Origin: PWQG01 sp050486205
GTDB lineage: Bacteria; Pseudomonadota; Gammaproteobacteria; Pseudomonadales; Pseudohongiellaceae
Length of the DNA stretch: 64,000 bases
Direction of reading: 5' to 3'
Assembly (NCBI GenBank): GCA_050486205.1
Contig: JBJHCW010000009.1
Span: 62,001 to 126,000, forward strand
Part shown: piece by piece, positions 33,417 to 42,061 of the stretch
Numbering within the stretch: the stretch's first letter is position 1
How the letters are laid out: each line of letters starts with the position of its first letter
Notes under the pieces: generated by a model
The model's database searches: none
Seen by the model: only the letters and a program-made list of their open reading frames with translations
Told to the model about the DNA's origin: nothing
Program-made: the position numbers and the translations under genes

Positions 33417-34638
33417 GCGCGCAGCCCCATCGCTGCCGGGCGGCATTCTGCCAGCTGATTTTCACCCGGAAACATTTCTGCGTGATTACTGGCAGAAGAA
33501 GCCGCTGCTGATCCGCGGTGGCGGCCTGCGTGATCCGTTGAGTCCTGAGGAGCTGGCCGGGCTGGCCTGCGAGGACTTTGTCGAATCGCGCCTGGTGCAC
33601 TATCGGCCCGACGGGCCTGCCTGGCAGATGCTGCACGGCCCCTTTGAGGAAGCCGAATTTGCTGACTTGCCCAAGGACAATTACACCTTGCTGGTGCAGG
33701 CCGTTGATCATTGGCATCCCGGTGTGCGTGCCCTGCTGGACAGCTTTGCTTTCATTCCGCACTGGCGCCTGGATGATGTGATGGTCAGTTATTCCACCCC
33801 GGGTGGCAACGTCGGGCCTCACTATGATCACTACGATGTGTTCCTGATTCAGGGACTGGGCCGCAAACAATGGCTGATCGGTGATGCCTGCGATGACAAC
33901 ACAGCGGTCGACAGCAGTAGCGGGCTGCGCCTTCTGACACATTTCCAGCCTCGCGAAACACTTGAACTGGCACCGGGAGACATTCTGTACCTGCCTCCGG
34001 GCCTGGCGCATCACGGTATTGCGCTGGAAGCGGGAATGACCTACTCCATCGGATTCCGGGCGCCATCGGCCAGGGATGTACTGACTGAACTTGGCCAGCA
34101 CCTGGCCGGCCGGGTACCCGAACACATTCGTTATTGTGACCCGGCGGAGAGCTCCTCCGCCGGGATCGGCATGACCCGACGCAACCGCGGTGAGATTCCC
34201 GATGCTGCCGCGGAAACGGTACGCAAGCTGTTTCTGGATCAGTGTCTGCAGGCGCTGGAAGACCCGCAGGCGATCCAGCGCTGGTTCGGGCAGCACATGA
34301 CCCAGCCCCGCTATCCGGACATCATTGAACAGTTCGAGCACCATGACAGTGACGCTGCGCAGTTCAGGCAGCTGCTGCGGGCAGAGGGCATTCATCGTAA
34401 CCCAGCCTCGCGATTCGCCTACTGCAGGCTTGAGCAGGGCCTGGCCCTGTTTGTGGATGGTCAGTCGGTCACCTGCCCTGGCGACTGGTTGCCCTTGTTG
34501 CAGGCGCTGTGCGCGCGCAGCCCGCAGCCGTTTTTGCTGCCGTCAGCATTCAGCAACAACAGTGATGCACAGGATCTGCTGCAGGCGCTGTATAATCAGG
34601 GTAGCCTCATTGACGCACATGAACTGGACAACTTATGA
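33406..34638 (+). CDS. roxA: Ribosomal protein uL16 3-hydroxylase (JmjC/cupin oxygenase, RoxA/YcfD)
   Basis: About 410 residues. The JmjC-type double-stranded beta-helix carries the Fe(II) triad as GPHYDHYDVF (H...D) and PPGLAHHGIAL (H), with HYDVFLIQGLGRKQW typical of YcfD. The C-terminal part has the dimerisation and winged-helix domains of the family. With 2-oxoglutarate and oxygen it hydroxylates an arginine of ribosomal protein L16. GTG at 33406 is inside purB, with AGAGCAGG just upstream. The stop overlaps the next gene (ATGA). The purB-roxA neighbourhood also occurs in other gammaproteobacteria. Confidence 0.93.
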   Translation: MTSERAAPSLPGGILPADFHPETFLRDYWQKKPLLIRGGGLRDPLSPEELAGLACEDFVESRLVHYRPDGPAWQMLHGPFEEAEFADLPKDNYTLLVQAVDHWHPGVRALLDSFAFIPHWRLDDVMVSYSTPGGNVGPHYDHYDVFLIQGLGRKQWLIGDACDDNTAVDSSSGLRLLTHFQPRETLELAPGDILYLPPGLAHHGIALEAGMTYSIGFRAPSARDVLTELGQHLAGRVPEHIRYCDPAESSSAGIGMTRRNRGEIPDAAAETVRKLFLDQCLQALEDPQAIQRWFGQHMTQPRYPDIIEQFEHHDSDAAQFRQLLRAEGIHRNPASRFAYCRLEQGLALFVDGQSVTCPGDWLPLLQALCARSPQPFLLPSAFSNNSDAQDLLQALYNQGSLIDAHELDNL

Positions 34639-35279
34639 GATCTGCTCCGCTACTGATCAGCGCACTGCTGGCCTGGTTCACCGCCAGCCCGGCGCTTGCC
34701 CAGAACCAGGCCCAGACCGAAGACCCGGCTGACGGGCAGCGCCTTGTCATCGAGACCATCACCCTCGAACACCGGTCGCCAGACCGCATCCGTGAAGCCA
34801 TTCGCCCGCAGCTGTTGCCCGGCGCCCGCATCGGACAGATTGGTGAGCATCTGATTGTGGCCACGTCCCGGGACAATCTTGCCCGCTTGCGGCCACAAAT
34901 CGAGGCACTGGACCTGCCGCTTGTGCCGCTGCATATCAGTGTTGATTTTGGTTACGGGAACGAAGAACCAACGGCTGTCGAAACCCGAGTGGTCAACGAG
35001 GACGAACTGACCTGGTTTGATACCGGGGCACTGCGCCTGGGGCTGCGGGCCACGCTGCAGGGTAACCAGATACTGCTCGTATATACCCTGGCCGAATCTG
35101 TCGATCAGCGCCCGGAGCGACAGATCCTGTTGCACTCGGGTCAATGGCATGAACTGGAAAGCCTGTCCGAGTCCACCGGGCAACCACAACCCCTGAACCC
35201 GGTGGACTTTCTGTTGCCGCCCGAGGACACCGAATCCACAACCCAGCGCCTGGCCATCCGGATAGCACCCGCTGCGTGA
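34635..35279 (+). CDS. Secreted protein with secretin N-terminal-like domain
   Basis: A 214-residue protein of unknown function. Residues 1-22 are a signal peptide (ISALLAWFTASPALAQ). Residues ~38-95 run ITLEHRSPDRIREAIRPQLL...HLIVATSRDNLARLRPQIEALD, the pattern of the N-terminal (NolW-like) modules of secretins: a strand, a helix, a strand, a helix, ending in a conserved Leu-Asp. Residues 96-214 look like a beta-rich domain, without transmembrane segments. No secretin pore domain follows, so it may act as a periplasmic binding module. It sits between roxA (overlap 4 nt) and pabB (overlap 4 nt). Confidence 0.7.
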   Translation: MRSAPLLISALLAWFTASPALAQNQAQTEDPADGQRLVIETITLEHRSPDRIREAIRPQLLPGARIGQIGEHLIVATSRDNLARLRPQIEALDLPLVPLHISVDFGYGNEEPTAVETRVVNEDELTWFDTGALRLGLRATLQGNQILLVYTLAESVDQRPERQILLHSGQWHELESLSESTGQPQPLNPVDFLLPPEDTESTTQRLAIRIAPAA

Positions 35280-36694
35280 CCCTGGTGCCAGTAACTTCCG
35301 TTCAGCAACTCCCCTACCAACGAGACAGCGCCATGCTGATGCGTCAGCTGGCGTCGTTGCCCGGCGCGGTGTTTCTCGACAGTGGTCTCGGCGCCCAGGA
35401 CACGGCCCGCTTTGATATTCTCAGCGCATTGCCCACGCTGACCCTGAGTCAGTCCGGGGACCGTGTAACCTGTGAATTCGCCCCCCATATCCCGGCAACC
35501 CAAAGGTCTGATGTCACAGCAGGCCTGTCAGTGGACACGGACATATTCCAGGCTGTGCAACAGGCGCTGGAAATGCTCGACGACCCCGAGGCGCGACAGG
35601 CCTTGCCCGATCTTCCCTTCACCGGTGGTGCCATAGGCTGCTTTGCTTACGGCGCACGTCGTGATCTGGTCACATTCCGTCAACGTGAAAGCACTTACTT
35701 CGCACCGGATGCGCTGGTTGGCATTTACCACTGGGCCATTGTGATTGATCATCTACAGCAGCGCAGCACCCTGTTCTTCATGCCGCAGTGCCCGGAAACG
35801 CTGCGTCTTCAGGTAAGCGAGTGCCTGTCAACAGCTGCAGTGCCTGCCGATTTTGCGCTGACCTCGATGTTCGCTGCCAACATGAGCAAGACAGACTACC
35901 GGCAGGCATTTGATCGTCTGAAGGCCCTGATCATGGCAGGTGACTGTTATCAGGCCAATCTTGCTCAGTCTTTCAGGGCAACATTTCGTGGCCAGCCCAT
36001 TGCGGGCTACCTGGCCCTGCGTGCAGTCAGTCACAGTCCCTTCTCCGCCTATATGCAACTGCCAGACGGTGCGGTGCTGAGCCTGTCACCCGAGCGTTTT
36101 CTGCGCGTGCACAACGGCGAGGTTGTTACTCAGCCCATCAAGGGTACACGACCGCGAAGTGATGACCCGGTCCAGGACGAGCAGAACCGACTGGCACTGC
36201 TGCACAGTGAAAAGGATCGTGCCGAAAACCTGATGATTGTAGATCTGCTACGCAACGATCTGGGGCGGGTCTGCAGTACCGGATCGGTCACAACCGAAGC
36301 TCTGTTCACTCTGCACAGTTTCACCAGTGTGCATCACCTGATCAGCACCGTGAAAGGCAGGCTGGCACCGGGTAATCCGGCCAGCGCAGTGCTCAGGTCC
36401 TGTTTCCCGGGCGGCTCGATAACAGGTGCACCAAAAATCAGGGCCATGCAGATTATCGAGTCGCTGGAGCCGGTGGCGCGATCGGTCTATTGTGGCAGCG
36501 TCGCCTGGCTGGGATTCAATGGGGATATGGACAGCAATATCAGTATCCGTACCTTGCTGTGTGACAGGGATCAGATAGTCTGCTGGGGCGGAGGCGGCAT
36601 AGTGGCCGACTCGGATTGTGATCAGGAGTACCAGGAAAGCCTTGATAAAATATCACTACTGATCAATACTATGCAGAGCACTTTTAACAAATGA
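35276..36694 (+). CDS. pabB: Aminodeoxychorismate synthase component I PabB
   Basis: A 472-residue chorismate enzyme making 4-amino-4-deoxychorismate for folate with ammonia from PabA. The signature PIKGTRPR carries the lysine that forms the covalent intermediate in PabB and separates it from TrpE (which has Ala there). Other motifs: SLSPERFLRV, NLMIVDLLRNDLGRVC, CFPGGSITGAPKIRAM and GxGGGIVADSD-like GGGGIVADSDCDQEY. GTG start at 35276 overlaps the previous stop (GTGA). It faces thrH; pabB-thrH-cysH-cysB is also the Pseudomonas order as I recall it. Confidence 0.95.
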   Translation: MTLVPVTSVQQLPYQRDSAMLMRQLASLPGAVFLDSGLGAQDTARFDILSALPTLTLSQSGDRVTCEFAPHIPATQRSDVTAGLSVDTDIFQAVQQALEMLDDPEARQALPDLPFTGGAIGCFAYGARRDLVTFRQRESTYFAPDALVGIYHWAIVIDHLQQRSTLFFMPQCPETLRLQVSECLSTAAVPADFALTSMFAANMSKTDYRQAFDRLKALIMAGDCYQANLAQSFRATFRGQPIAGYLALRAVSHSPFSAYMQLPDGAVLSLSPERFLRVHNGEVVTQPIKGTRPRSDDPVQDEQNRLALLHSEKDRAENLMIVDLLRNDLGRVCSTGSVTTEALFTLHSFTSVHHLISTVKGRLAPGNPASAVLRSCFPGGSITGAPKIRAMQIIESLEPVARSVYCGSVAWLGFNGDMDSNISIRTLLCDRDQIVCWGGGGIVADSDCDQEYQESLDKISLLINTMQSTFNK

Positions 36695-36709
36695 CTTTAC
36701 ATTTGGCTA

Positions 36710-37327
36710 CTACAGTGTGAGCTCGCGCTGGCTGGCTTTGATGAACTCGGCGCGAAGTGCCTGGTAACTGTGCACTGCCGGGAACTGCGGGAACTCCGCA
36801 ATGACGTTGTCAGGGGCCTTGAACAGGATGCCGGCATCGGCCTCGGTCAACATGCTGGTGTCATTGTAGGAGTCACCGGCGGCAATGACGCGATAGTTCA
36901 GGCCGTGGAAAGCGATGACACACTGCCGCTTCGGATCTTTCTGTCGAATTTTGTAGTCCACGATCATGCCCTTCTCGTCTGCCACCAGGCGGTGACAGAA
37001 CAGAGTCGGAAAACCGAGCTGTCGCATCAGGGGCTGGGAGAATTCGTAGAAAGTGTCCGAGAGAATCACCACCTGGAAGCGTTCACGCAGCCAGTCGATA
37101 AAGTCCCGCGCGCCGTCCATCGGGCTCATCCCGGCGATGACCTGCTGGATATCGGGAAGACCCAGCCCATGTTCACGCAGCAATCGAAGACGTTGCTGCA
37201 TCAGAACATCGTAATCGGGAATATCACGCGTGGTTGCCCGTAATTCATCGATGCCGGTCAGCTCGGCAAAATCAATCCAGATTTCGGGAACCAGCACCCC
37301 TTCAAGATCAAGACAGGCAACTTCCAA
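36710..37327 (-). CDS. thrH: Phosphoserine phosphatase / phosphoserine:homoserine phosphotransferase ThrH
   Basis: A 205-residue HAD-superfamily protein. Motif I is CLDLEGVLVPEIW, motif II VVILSDTFYEFSQPL, and motif III with Lys in RQKDPKRQ and IAAGDSYNDTSML. Sequence and length match ThrH of Pseudomonas aeruginosa, which dephosphorylates phosphoserine and can move the phosphate to homoserine. The TTG at 37327 (TTG GAA GTT) is chosen: GAGG lies 6 nt upstream and it gives the family length; the longer frame upstream has no conserved sequence. It is divergent from cysH. Confidence 0.93.
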   Translation of the reverse strand: MEVACLDLEGVLVPEIWIDFAELTGIDELRATTRDIPDYDVLMQQRLRLLREHGLGLPDIQQVIAGMSPMDGARDFIDWLRERFQVVILSDTFYEFSQPLMRQLGFPTLFCHRLVADEKGMIVDYKIRQKDPKRQCVIAFHGLNYRVIAAGDSYNDTSMLTEADAGILFKAPDNVIAEFPQFPAVHSYQALRAEFIKASQRELTL

Positions 37328-37482
37328 GACACACCTCAAGCGAGCAGAAAAAAGAAGCCGACAATTTACCCGCATGTCCGCAGCCTTGCAACCGCCAGGA
37401 CATTGCAGCACCCTGCCCCTTGGCAAGCACGACAACGATGCCTAGAATGAGCCTCCCCATGACACGCACCACAGGCCAGACA

Positions 37483-38202
37483 ATGTTTGACGATATCAAC
37501 GAGACCAACATCCGGTTCCAGACCATGGAGCCCAAAGCCATGCTGAAGGAAATTCTCCAGGCATTTCCGGACGCAGCCATTTCATTCAGTGGTGCCGAAG
37601 ACGTGGCATTGGTGGTCATGGCCTGGAAACTGAACAGGGACATCCAGGTGTTCACGCTGGACACTGGCCGGCTGCACCCGGAAACCTACCGTTTCATCGA
37701 GCAGGTTCGGGAGCAGTACAATCTGAACCTGGAAATTCTCTATCCCGATGCAGAGCCACTGCAACAGATGGTGCAGAAAAAAGGCCTGTTCAGTTTCTAC
37801 CAGGACGGTCACGGGGAATGCTGCGGTATTCGCAAGATCGAACCACTTCGCCGCAAGCTTGCTGACACCAGGGCATGGATTACCGGTCAACGCAGGGATC
37901 AGAGCCCGACACGCGCCGAGGTCTCGCTGGCGCAGGTGGACAGGAATTTTTCAACGCCGGAAAACATCTTGCTCAAGTTCAATCCGTTTGCCAACTGGTC
38001 CTCGGCCGAGGTCTGGCAATACATCCGTCTGTTTGATGTGCCGTACAACCCATTACACGATCAGGGATTCGTCAGCATTGGTTGTGAGCCCTGCACGCGT
38101 CCGGTGGGTCCGAACCAGCACGAGCGCGAAGGTCGCTGGTGGTGGGAGGAAGCAACATTAAAAGAGTGCGGACTGCACCCTCAGGATAACAAGGAGCAGT
38201 AG
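37483..38202 (+). CDS. cysH: Adenosine phosphosulfate reductase (assimilatory, [4Fe-4S] type)
   Basis: About 239 residues. It has the PP-loop strand AISFSGAEDVALVVMAWKLN, the substrate region LDTGRLHPETYRFIEQ, and four cysteines, CC in GECCGIRKIEPL and CxxC in GCEPCTRPV, which bind the iron-sulfur cluster of APS reductases (absent from the PAPS-only E. coli form). The catalytic C-terminal cysteine is in KECGLH. It reduces APS to sulfite with thioredoxin. ATG at 37483 is preferred; an ATG at 37459 is possible. It converges with cysB. Confidence 0.95.
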   Translation: MFDDINETNIRFQTMEPKAMLKEILQAFPDAAISFSGAEDVALVVMAWKLNRDIQVFTLDTGRLHPETYRFIEQVREQYNLNLEILYPDAEPLQQMVQKKGLFSFYQDGHGECCGIRKIEPLRRKLADTRAWITGQRRDQSPTRAEVSLAQVDRNFSTPENILLKFNPFANWSSAEVWQYIRLFDVPYNPLHDQGFVSIGCEPCTRPVGPNQHEREGRWWWEEATLKECGLHPQDNKEQ

Positions 38203-38213
38203 CTGGTTCGGAG

Positions 38214-39197
38214 TCAGACGCGCGGATAATCCGGCAATACCATATTCTGGAACAGCACATCAACATCGCTCTGAGTCGGACAGTCCAGCACCTGCTCCAG
38301 AACCGGCCGCGTCAGATGCCCCGCAAACATGGCAATGAAGTCGAGCATATAACCACGCAACAGCGAACCACGGCGAAACGCAATGCGGGTGATGCTGTAG
38401 TCAAACAGGTGGCTGGCATCCATGGCATGAAGCCCCTGATCCTTTTCCGGGTCATAGGCCATTGCCGCCACTATGCCCACACCCAGGCCCAGACGCACAT
38501 AGGTCTTGATCACATCGGCGTCAGCGGCGGTGAATACAACACGTGGATTCAGCCCCCTGGCGCCAAAGGCCTCGTCCAGTTGAGAGCGGCCGGTAAACCC
38601 GAACACATAGGTGACCAGCGGCCATTCTGCAATATCCTCCAGACTCAGTGTGTTGATGTCCAGCAACGGATGACCGGCGGGTACAAGAATGGCACGGTTC
38701 CAGCGGTAACACGGCAGCAGGGTCAGTTCCGTGTGTTGCTCCACCGCCTCCGTGGCGATGGCCAGATCCACTGAGCCACGGGCTGCCATTTCTGCGATCT
38801 GTGCCGGGGTACCCTGCTGCATATGCAGGGCAACCTCGGGATAGCGCTCAATGAAACGGCGAATCACCGGTGGCAATACGTAACGACTCTGGGTATGGGT
38901 TGTGGCAATACGCAGGCTGCCACGATGCTGACTGGCCTGCTCGCGCGCCAGGGCGTGAATGTTTTCCGATTGCTGCAGGATCCCCGCGGCCATGGCCACG
39001 ATGCGTTTACCGGCATCTGTCAGCCCTGTGAGCTGTTTGCCACGGCGCACAAAAATCGCCAGCCCCAGCTCCTCTTCCAGTGCCAGTATCTGCTTGCTTA
39101 TACCGGGTTGTGCTGTGTGCAGTTGTCGGGCAGCTTCGGAGATACTGAAGCCATTACGGCTGACCTCATGGATATAACGCAGTTGCTGCAGTTTCAC
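38214..39197 (-). CDS. cysB: LysR-type transcriptional regulator CysB
   Basis: A 327-residue LysR regulator. The N-terminal winged helix-turn-helix (residues 1-60) reads MKLQQLRYIHEV...QPGISKQILALEEELG; the C-terminal type 2 periplasmic-fold domain senses N-acetylserine or sulfide/thiosulfate and begins with THTQSRYVLPPVI. CysB activates sulfate assimilation genes when sulfur is limiting, in this window probably cysH and perhaps cysG. It converges with cysH (11 bp) and overlaps the upstream nucleotidase by 4 bp. Confidence 0.95.
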   Translation of the reverse strand: MKLQQLRYIHEVSRNGFSISEAARQLHTAQPGISKQILALEEELGLAIFVRRGKQLTGLTDAGKRIVAMAAGILQQSENIHALAREQASQHRGSLRIATTHTQSRYVLPPVIRRFIERYPEVALHMQQGTPAQIAEMAARGSVDLAIATEAVEQHTELTLLPCYRWNRAILVPAGHPLLDINTLSLEDIAEWPLVTYVFGFTGRSQLDEAFGARGLNPRVVFTAADADVIKTYVRLGLGVGIVAAMAYDPEKDQGLHAMDASHLFDYSITRIAFRRGSLLRGYMLDFIAMFAGHLTRPVLEQVLDCPTQSDVDVLFQNMVLPDYPRV

Positions 39198-40153
39198 GCC
39201 TTGTCCGCTTCCGGCAGGTTGGCCACACCATGCGGTACGTGACCGGTGGCCACGAGATTACGTGCCGATTCACAGTGCCCTTGCTGATCATCAAAAAACA
39301 CATCGGCCCCGAAGGCCTTGAGGAAGGGGCCTTTTTCCATGCCGCCCAAAAACAGTGACTCGTCAATACGGATATTCCAGGCCCGCAGCGTTCGAACAAC
39401 GCGCTCGTGTGCCGGCGCTGACCGGGCGGTGACCAGACAGGTGCGAATTGGCGCCTCACCGGGGCCGAATTCCATCTGCAGCTGCTGCAGAGCGGCAAGA
39501 AAGGGCTTGAACGGACCACCGGACAGTGGTTGATTGGCGGACAGTTTTTCGCTGCGCGCGAAGGCTTCCAGCCCGCTGCTTTTGTAAATACGTTCTGCTT
39601 CGTCGGAAAACAGCACCGCGTCGCCGTCAAAGGCAAATTTCAGCAATTCATCGTCGTTACGGGTTGTGTTGCTCGACGGCAAAATGGTCGCGGCGGCTAT
39701 GCCTGATTCAAGCGCCTGGCGCACGTCCATGCCGTCGGTGGAGAGAAACAGATGACTGTTGAATGGCGAGATATAGCGATAGGGGCTGTCCCCGCCACAG
39801 AAAGCCGCGCGTGTGATATCCAGGCCATAATGTTCAATGGAGTTGAATACACGCAGGCCTGTGTCCGCGCTGTTGCGCGACAACAGGATAACCTCCACCC
39901 TCTGGGTAGCCATCTGTGCGTTGAGATTCAGGAATTTTTTTACCAGCCCAAATGCAACACCAGGCGCCAGGGGTTCGTCTTCGTGATCTATCTGGTACTG
40001 CTGGTAGGCCTCGAGCCCCTGGTTTTCATAGACCGAGTGGCTGGCATCAAGATCAAACAGCGCTCGCGAGGAAATGGCAATGACCAGCCTGTCCCGGGCC
40101 CGCTCAATAGTAGCACTGCCTGTCTGGCTCGATTTACCGGATTGTGCTGTCAT
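39194..40153 (-). CDS. 5'-nucleotidase (PF06189-type)
   Basis: A 319-residue cytosolic protein resembling the bacterial 5'-nucleotidase family related to eukaryotic cN-I. HAD-like elements: the nucleophile strand region AISSRALFDLD (D-x-D-like), the strand VILLSRNSAD, CLVTARSAPAHERV and DVFFDDQQGHC near the end. Expected to release nucleosides from deoxyribo- or ribonucleoside monophosphates. The first ~20 residues are unconserved in kind. The cysB start overlaps its stop; whether they share transcription is not clear. Divergent from the patatin gene. Confidence 0.8.
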   Translation of the reverse strand: MTAQSGKSSQTGSATIERARDRLVIAISSRALFDLDASHSVYENQGLEAYQQYQIDHEDEPLAPGVAFGLVKKFLNLNAQMATQRVEVILLSRNSADTGLRVFNSIEHYGLDITRAAFCGGDSPYRYISPFNSHLFLSTDGMDVRQALESGIAAATILPSSNTTRNDDELLKFAFDGDAVLFSDEAERIYKSSGLEAFARSEKLSANQPLSGGPFKPFLAALQQLQMEFGPGEAPIRTCLVTARSAPAHERVVRTLRAWNIRIDESLFLGGMEKGPFLKAFGADVFFDDQQGHCESARNLVATGHVPHGVANLPEADKA

Positions 40154-40225
40154 CGTCTCTCCACTGGCATTTCACGGCGCTGCGGTTAAAATGCTACGCC
40201 TCGGACATTCTAACGTATTGTGGCC

Positions 40226-41350
40226 ATGGCAACATCACCTCGCTTCGCACTGGTACTCTCGGGCGGCGGCGCACGCGCTGCCTATCAGGTTGGCGCTCTT
40301 CGCGGCGTTGCCATGGTGTTGCCCAAGAACGCGCCCAACCCCTTTCAGATCATCTCTGGCACTTCCGCCGGTGGGCTCAACGCGGCATCACTGGCCACGC
40401 ATGCCCAACGCTTTCGCACTGGCATCCGGGCGCTGGAATATGTCTGGGGCAATCTGGATTCGAGCCAGGTCTATCGTCTGGACTCCGCGGGGCTGATCAG
40501 CAGCGCATCGAACTGGGTGTTCTCATTCATGTCCAGCCGCAGCAAAGGCGGCGCGGTATCCCTGCTCAACAATGAGCCTCTGGAGGATCTGCTGTACAAG
40601 GTGCTCAAACTGGAGCGCATCCAGGCCAATCTGGATGCCGGTTATCTGGAATCGCTGAGCATCACTGCCTCGGACTATACCAGCGGGGATTCGGTGTCTT
40701 TTTTCCAGACCCGGCGGGAGGCTCTGGACAACTGGCAGCGACCACACCGTACGGGCATGCGGACCAATATCGCCATCAAGCACCTGATGGCATCCACCGC
40801 CATCCCGACCCTGTTCCCTGCGGTAAAAATTGGCACAGACTATTTTGGTGACGGTGCCATCCGTCAACTGGCACCCCTGAGCCCGGCCATCCATCTGGGT
40901 GCCGACCGCATTCTGGCCATTGGTGTCAGTGGTAACCGCACCCGCCGTCCCGAACAGGATGAACAGGTCAGCCACCCTTCCCTGTCCCAGATCATAGGCC
41001 ATGTGCTCAACAGCGCCTTTGTGGACACACTGGAAAGTGACATGGAGGTGTTGCGCCGCTATAACGCCATGTTGCCTCACTGCAGCGTCGGACCTCAGCT
41101 GGGCATTCGCCATGTAGAGCTGCTGGAAATCACACCCAGTCTCGATCTGAACAGCATTGCTGCCGAATACAGTGAGCAATTGCCACGCGCCTTGCGGCTG
41201 TTCATCAGGGACACCAATTCAAGCTCGCTGCTCAGCCTGTTGCTTTTTGAGAAAACCTATTGCGAGGCCTTGATCAAACTGGGCATACGGGATGCGCTGG
41301 CCCAGCGCGAGCAGATCCGGGCGTTCTTTCGGGTGCCGGTCACGACGTGA
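40226..41350 (+). CDS. Patatin-like phospholipase
   Basis: About 374 residues. It has the patatin set: oxyanion GGGARAAYQVGALRG (residues ~11-25), nucleophile elbow IISGTSAGGLNA (serine ~46) and the dyad aspartate in FGDGAIRQ (residue ~212). The C-terminal part (250-374) is helical, without signal peptide or clear membrane helix. Such enzymes cleave acyl groups from membrane lipids. A GTG at 40220 two codons upstream is another start. The last 11 bp overlap msrA tail-to-tail. Confidence 0.9.
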   Translation: MATSPRFALVLSGGGARAAYQVGALRGVAMVLPKNAPNPFQIISGTSAGGLNAASLATHAQRFRTGIRALEYVWGNLDSSQVYRLDSAGLISSASNWVFSFMSSRSKGGAVSLLNNEPLEDLLYKVLKLERIQANLDAGYLESLSITASDYTSGDSVSFFQTRREALDNWQRPHRTGMRTNIAIKHLMASTAIPTLFPAVKIGTDYFGDGAIRQLAPLSPAIHLGADRILAIGVSGNRTRRPEQDEQVSHPSLSQIIGHVLNSAFVDTLESDMEVLRRYNAMLPHCSVGPQLGIRHVELLEITPSLDLNSIAAEYSEQLPRALRLFIRDTNSSSLLSLLLFEKTYCEALIKLGIRDALAQREQIRAFFRVPVTT

Positions 41351-41972
41351 ATTCGGCACCGGTGCCTTTCAGGGCACAATAACCGTCTGGATTTCGCGCC
41401 AGATACTGCTGGTGGTATGCCTCGGCGTAATAGAACTCTCCCAGTGGCCGGATTTCCGTGGTGATTGCTCCCAGATTCCTGTCATCAAGGCTCTTCTGGT
41501 ACAGCGCGCGGCTGGCCTCCGCAGCTTCACGCTGGCGCCCGTTGCGGGTGTAGATGGCTGAGCGGTACTGGGTGCCCCGGTCATTTCCCTGGCGCATACC
41601 CTGGGTCGGGTCATGGGATTCCCAGAACAGTTTCAGCAGTGCCTCAAGCTTCACTTTGGCGGGATCAAAAAACACCCGGACCACCTCGGTATGGCCGGTG
41701 TCACCGGAACAGACCTCATCATAGGTCGGGTTCGGTGTCAGGCCGCCGGCATAACCCACGGCAGTCGAGTACACACCCGGTGTTTGCCAGAACAGACGCT
41801 CCGCGCCCCAGAAACAGCCCATGCCAAATATCACCTCTTCGATGCCCTCTGGCATCGGCGGTTTGATCGGGGTTGCGTTGACGACATGGACATCACCACT
41901 GTCTATTGGTGTCTGCCTGCCCGGTAACGCAGAATCGGCATCGGGCAGTGTTTCGCTGCGCTTGAACCACAT
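41340..41972 (-). CDS. msrA: Peptide-methionine (S)-S-oxide reductase MsrA
   Basis: A 210-residue MsrA. Active-site motif GCFWGAE (cysteine ~52), then YAGGLTPNPTYDEVCSGDTGHTEVVRV and PTQGMRQGNDRGTQYRSAIY, all typical. Resolving cysteine is probably the one in DGYCALKG near the C terminus. The N-terminal ~45 residues (with LPGRQTPI before the core) are common in the longer MsrA form. It repairs oxidised methionine with thioredoxin. Divergent from argD over 89 bp. Confidence 0.95.
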   Translation of the reverse strand: MWFKRSETLPDADSALPGRQTPIDSGDVHVVNATPIKPPMPEGIEEVIFGMGCFWGAERLFWQTPGVYSTAVGYAGGLTPNPTYDEVCSGDTGHTEVVRVFFDPAKVKLEALLKLFWESHDPTQGMRQGNDRGTQYRSAIYTRNGRQREAAEASRALYQKSLDDRNLGAITTEIRPLGEFYYAEAYHQQYLARNPDGYCALKGTGAEFTS

Positions 41973-42061
41973 GATTTAACCTCGCTGTCAATTGCCATAG
42001 AATACCACATCAGTCAGCCGGCAGCCGCCGTCACGCCCTCTGCCAGTAAAAGGAAAGGAAC

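Noticed and set aside
36689..36712. Terminator between pabB and thrH (CAAATG/CATTTG)
   Set aside because: Stem of only 6 AT-rich base pairs without T-run.
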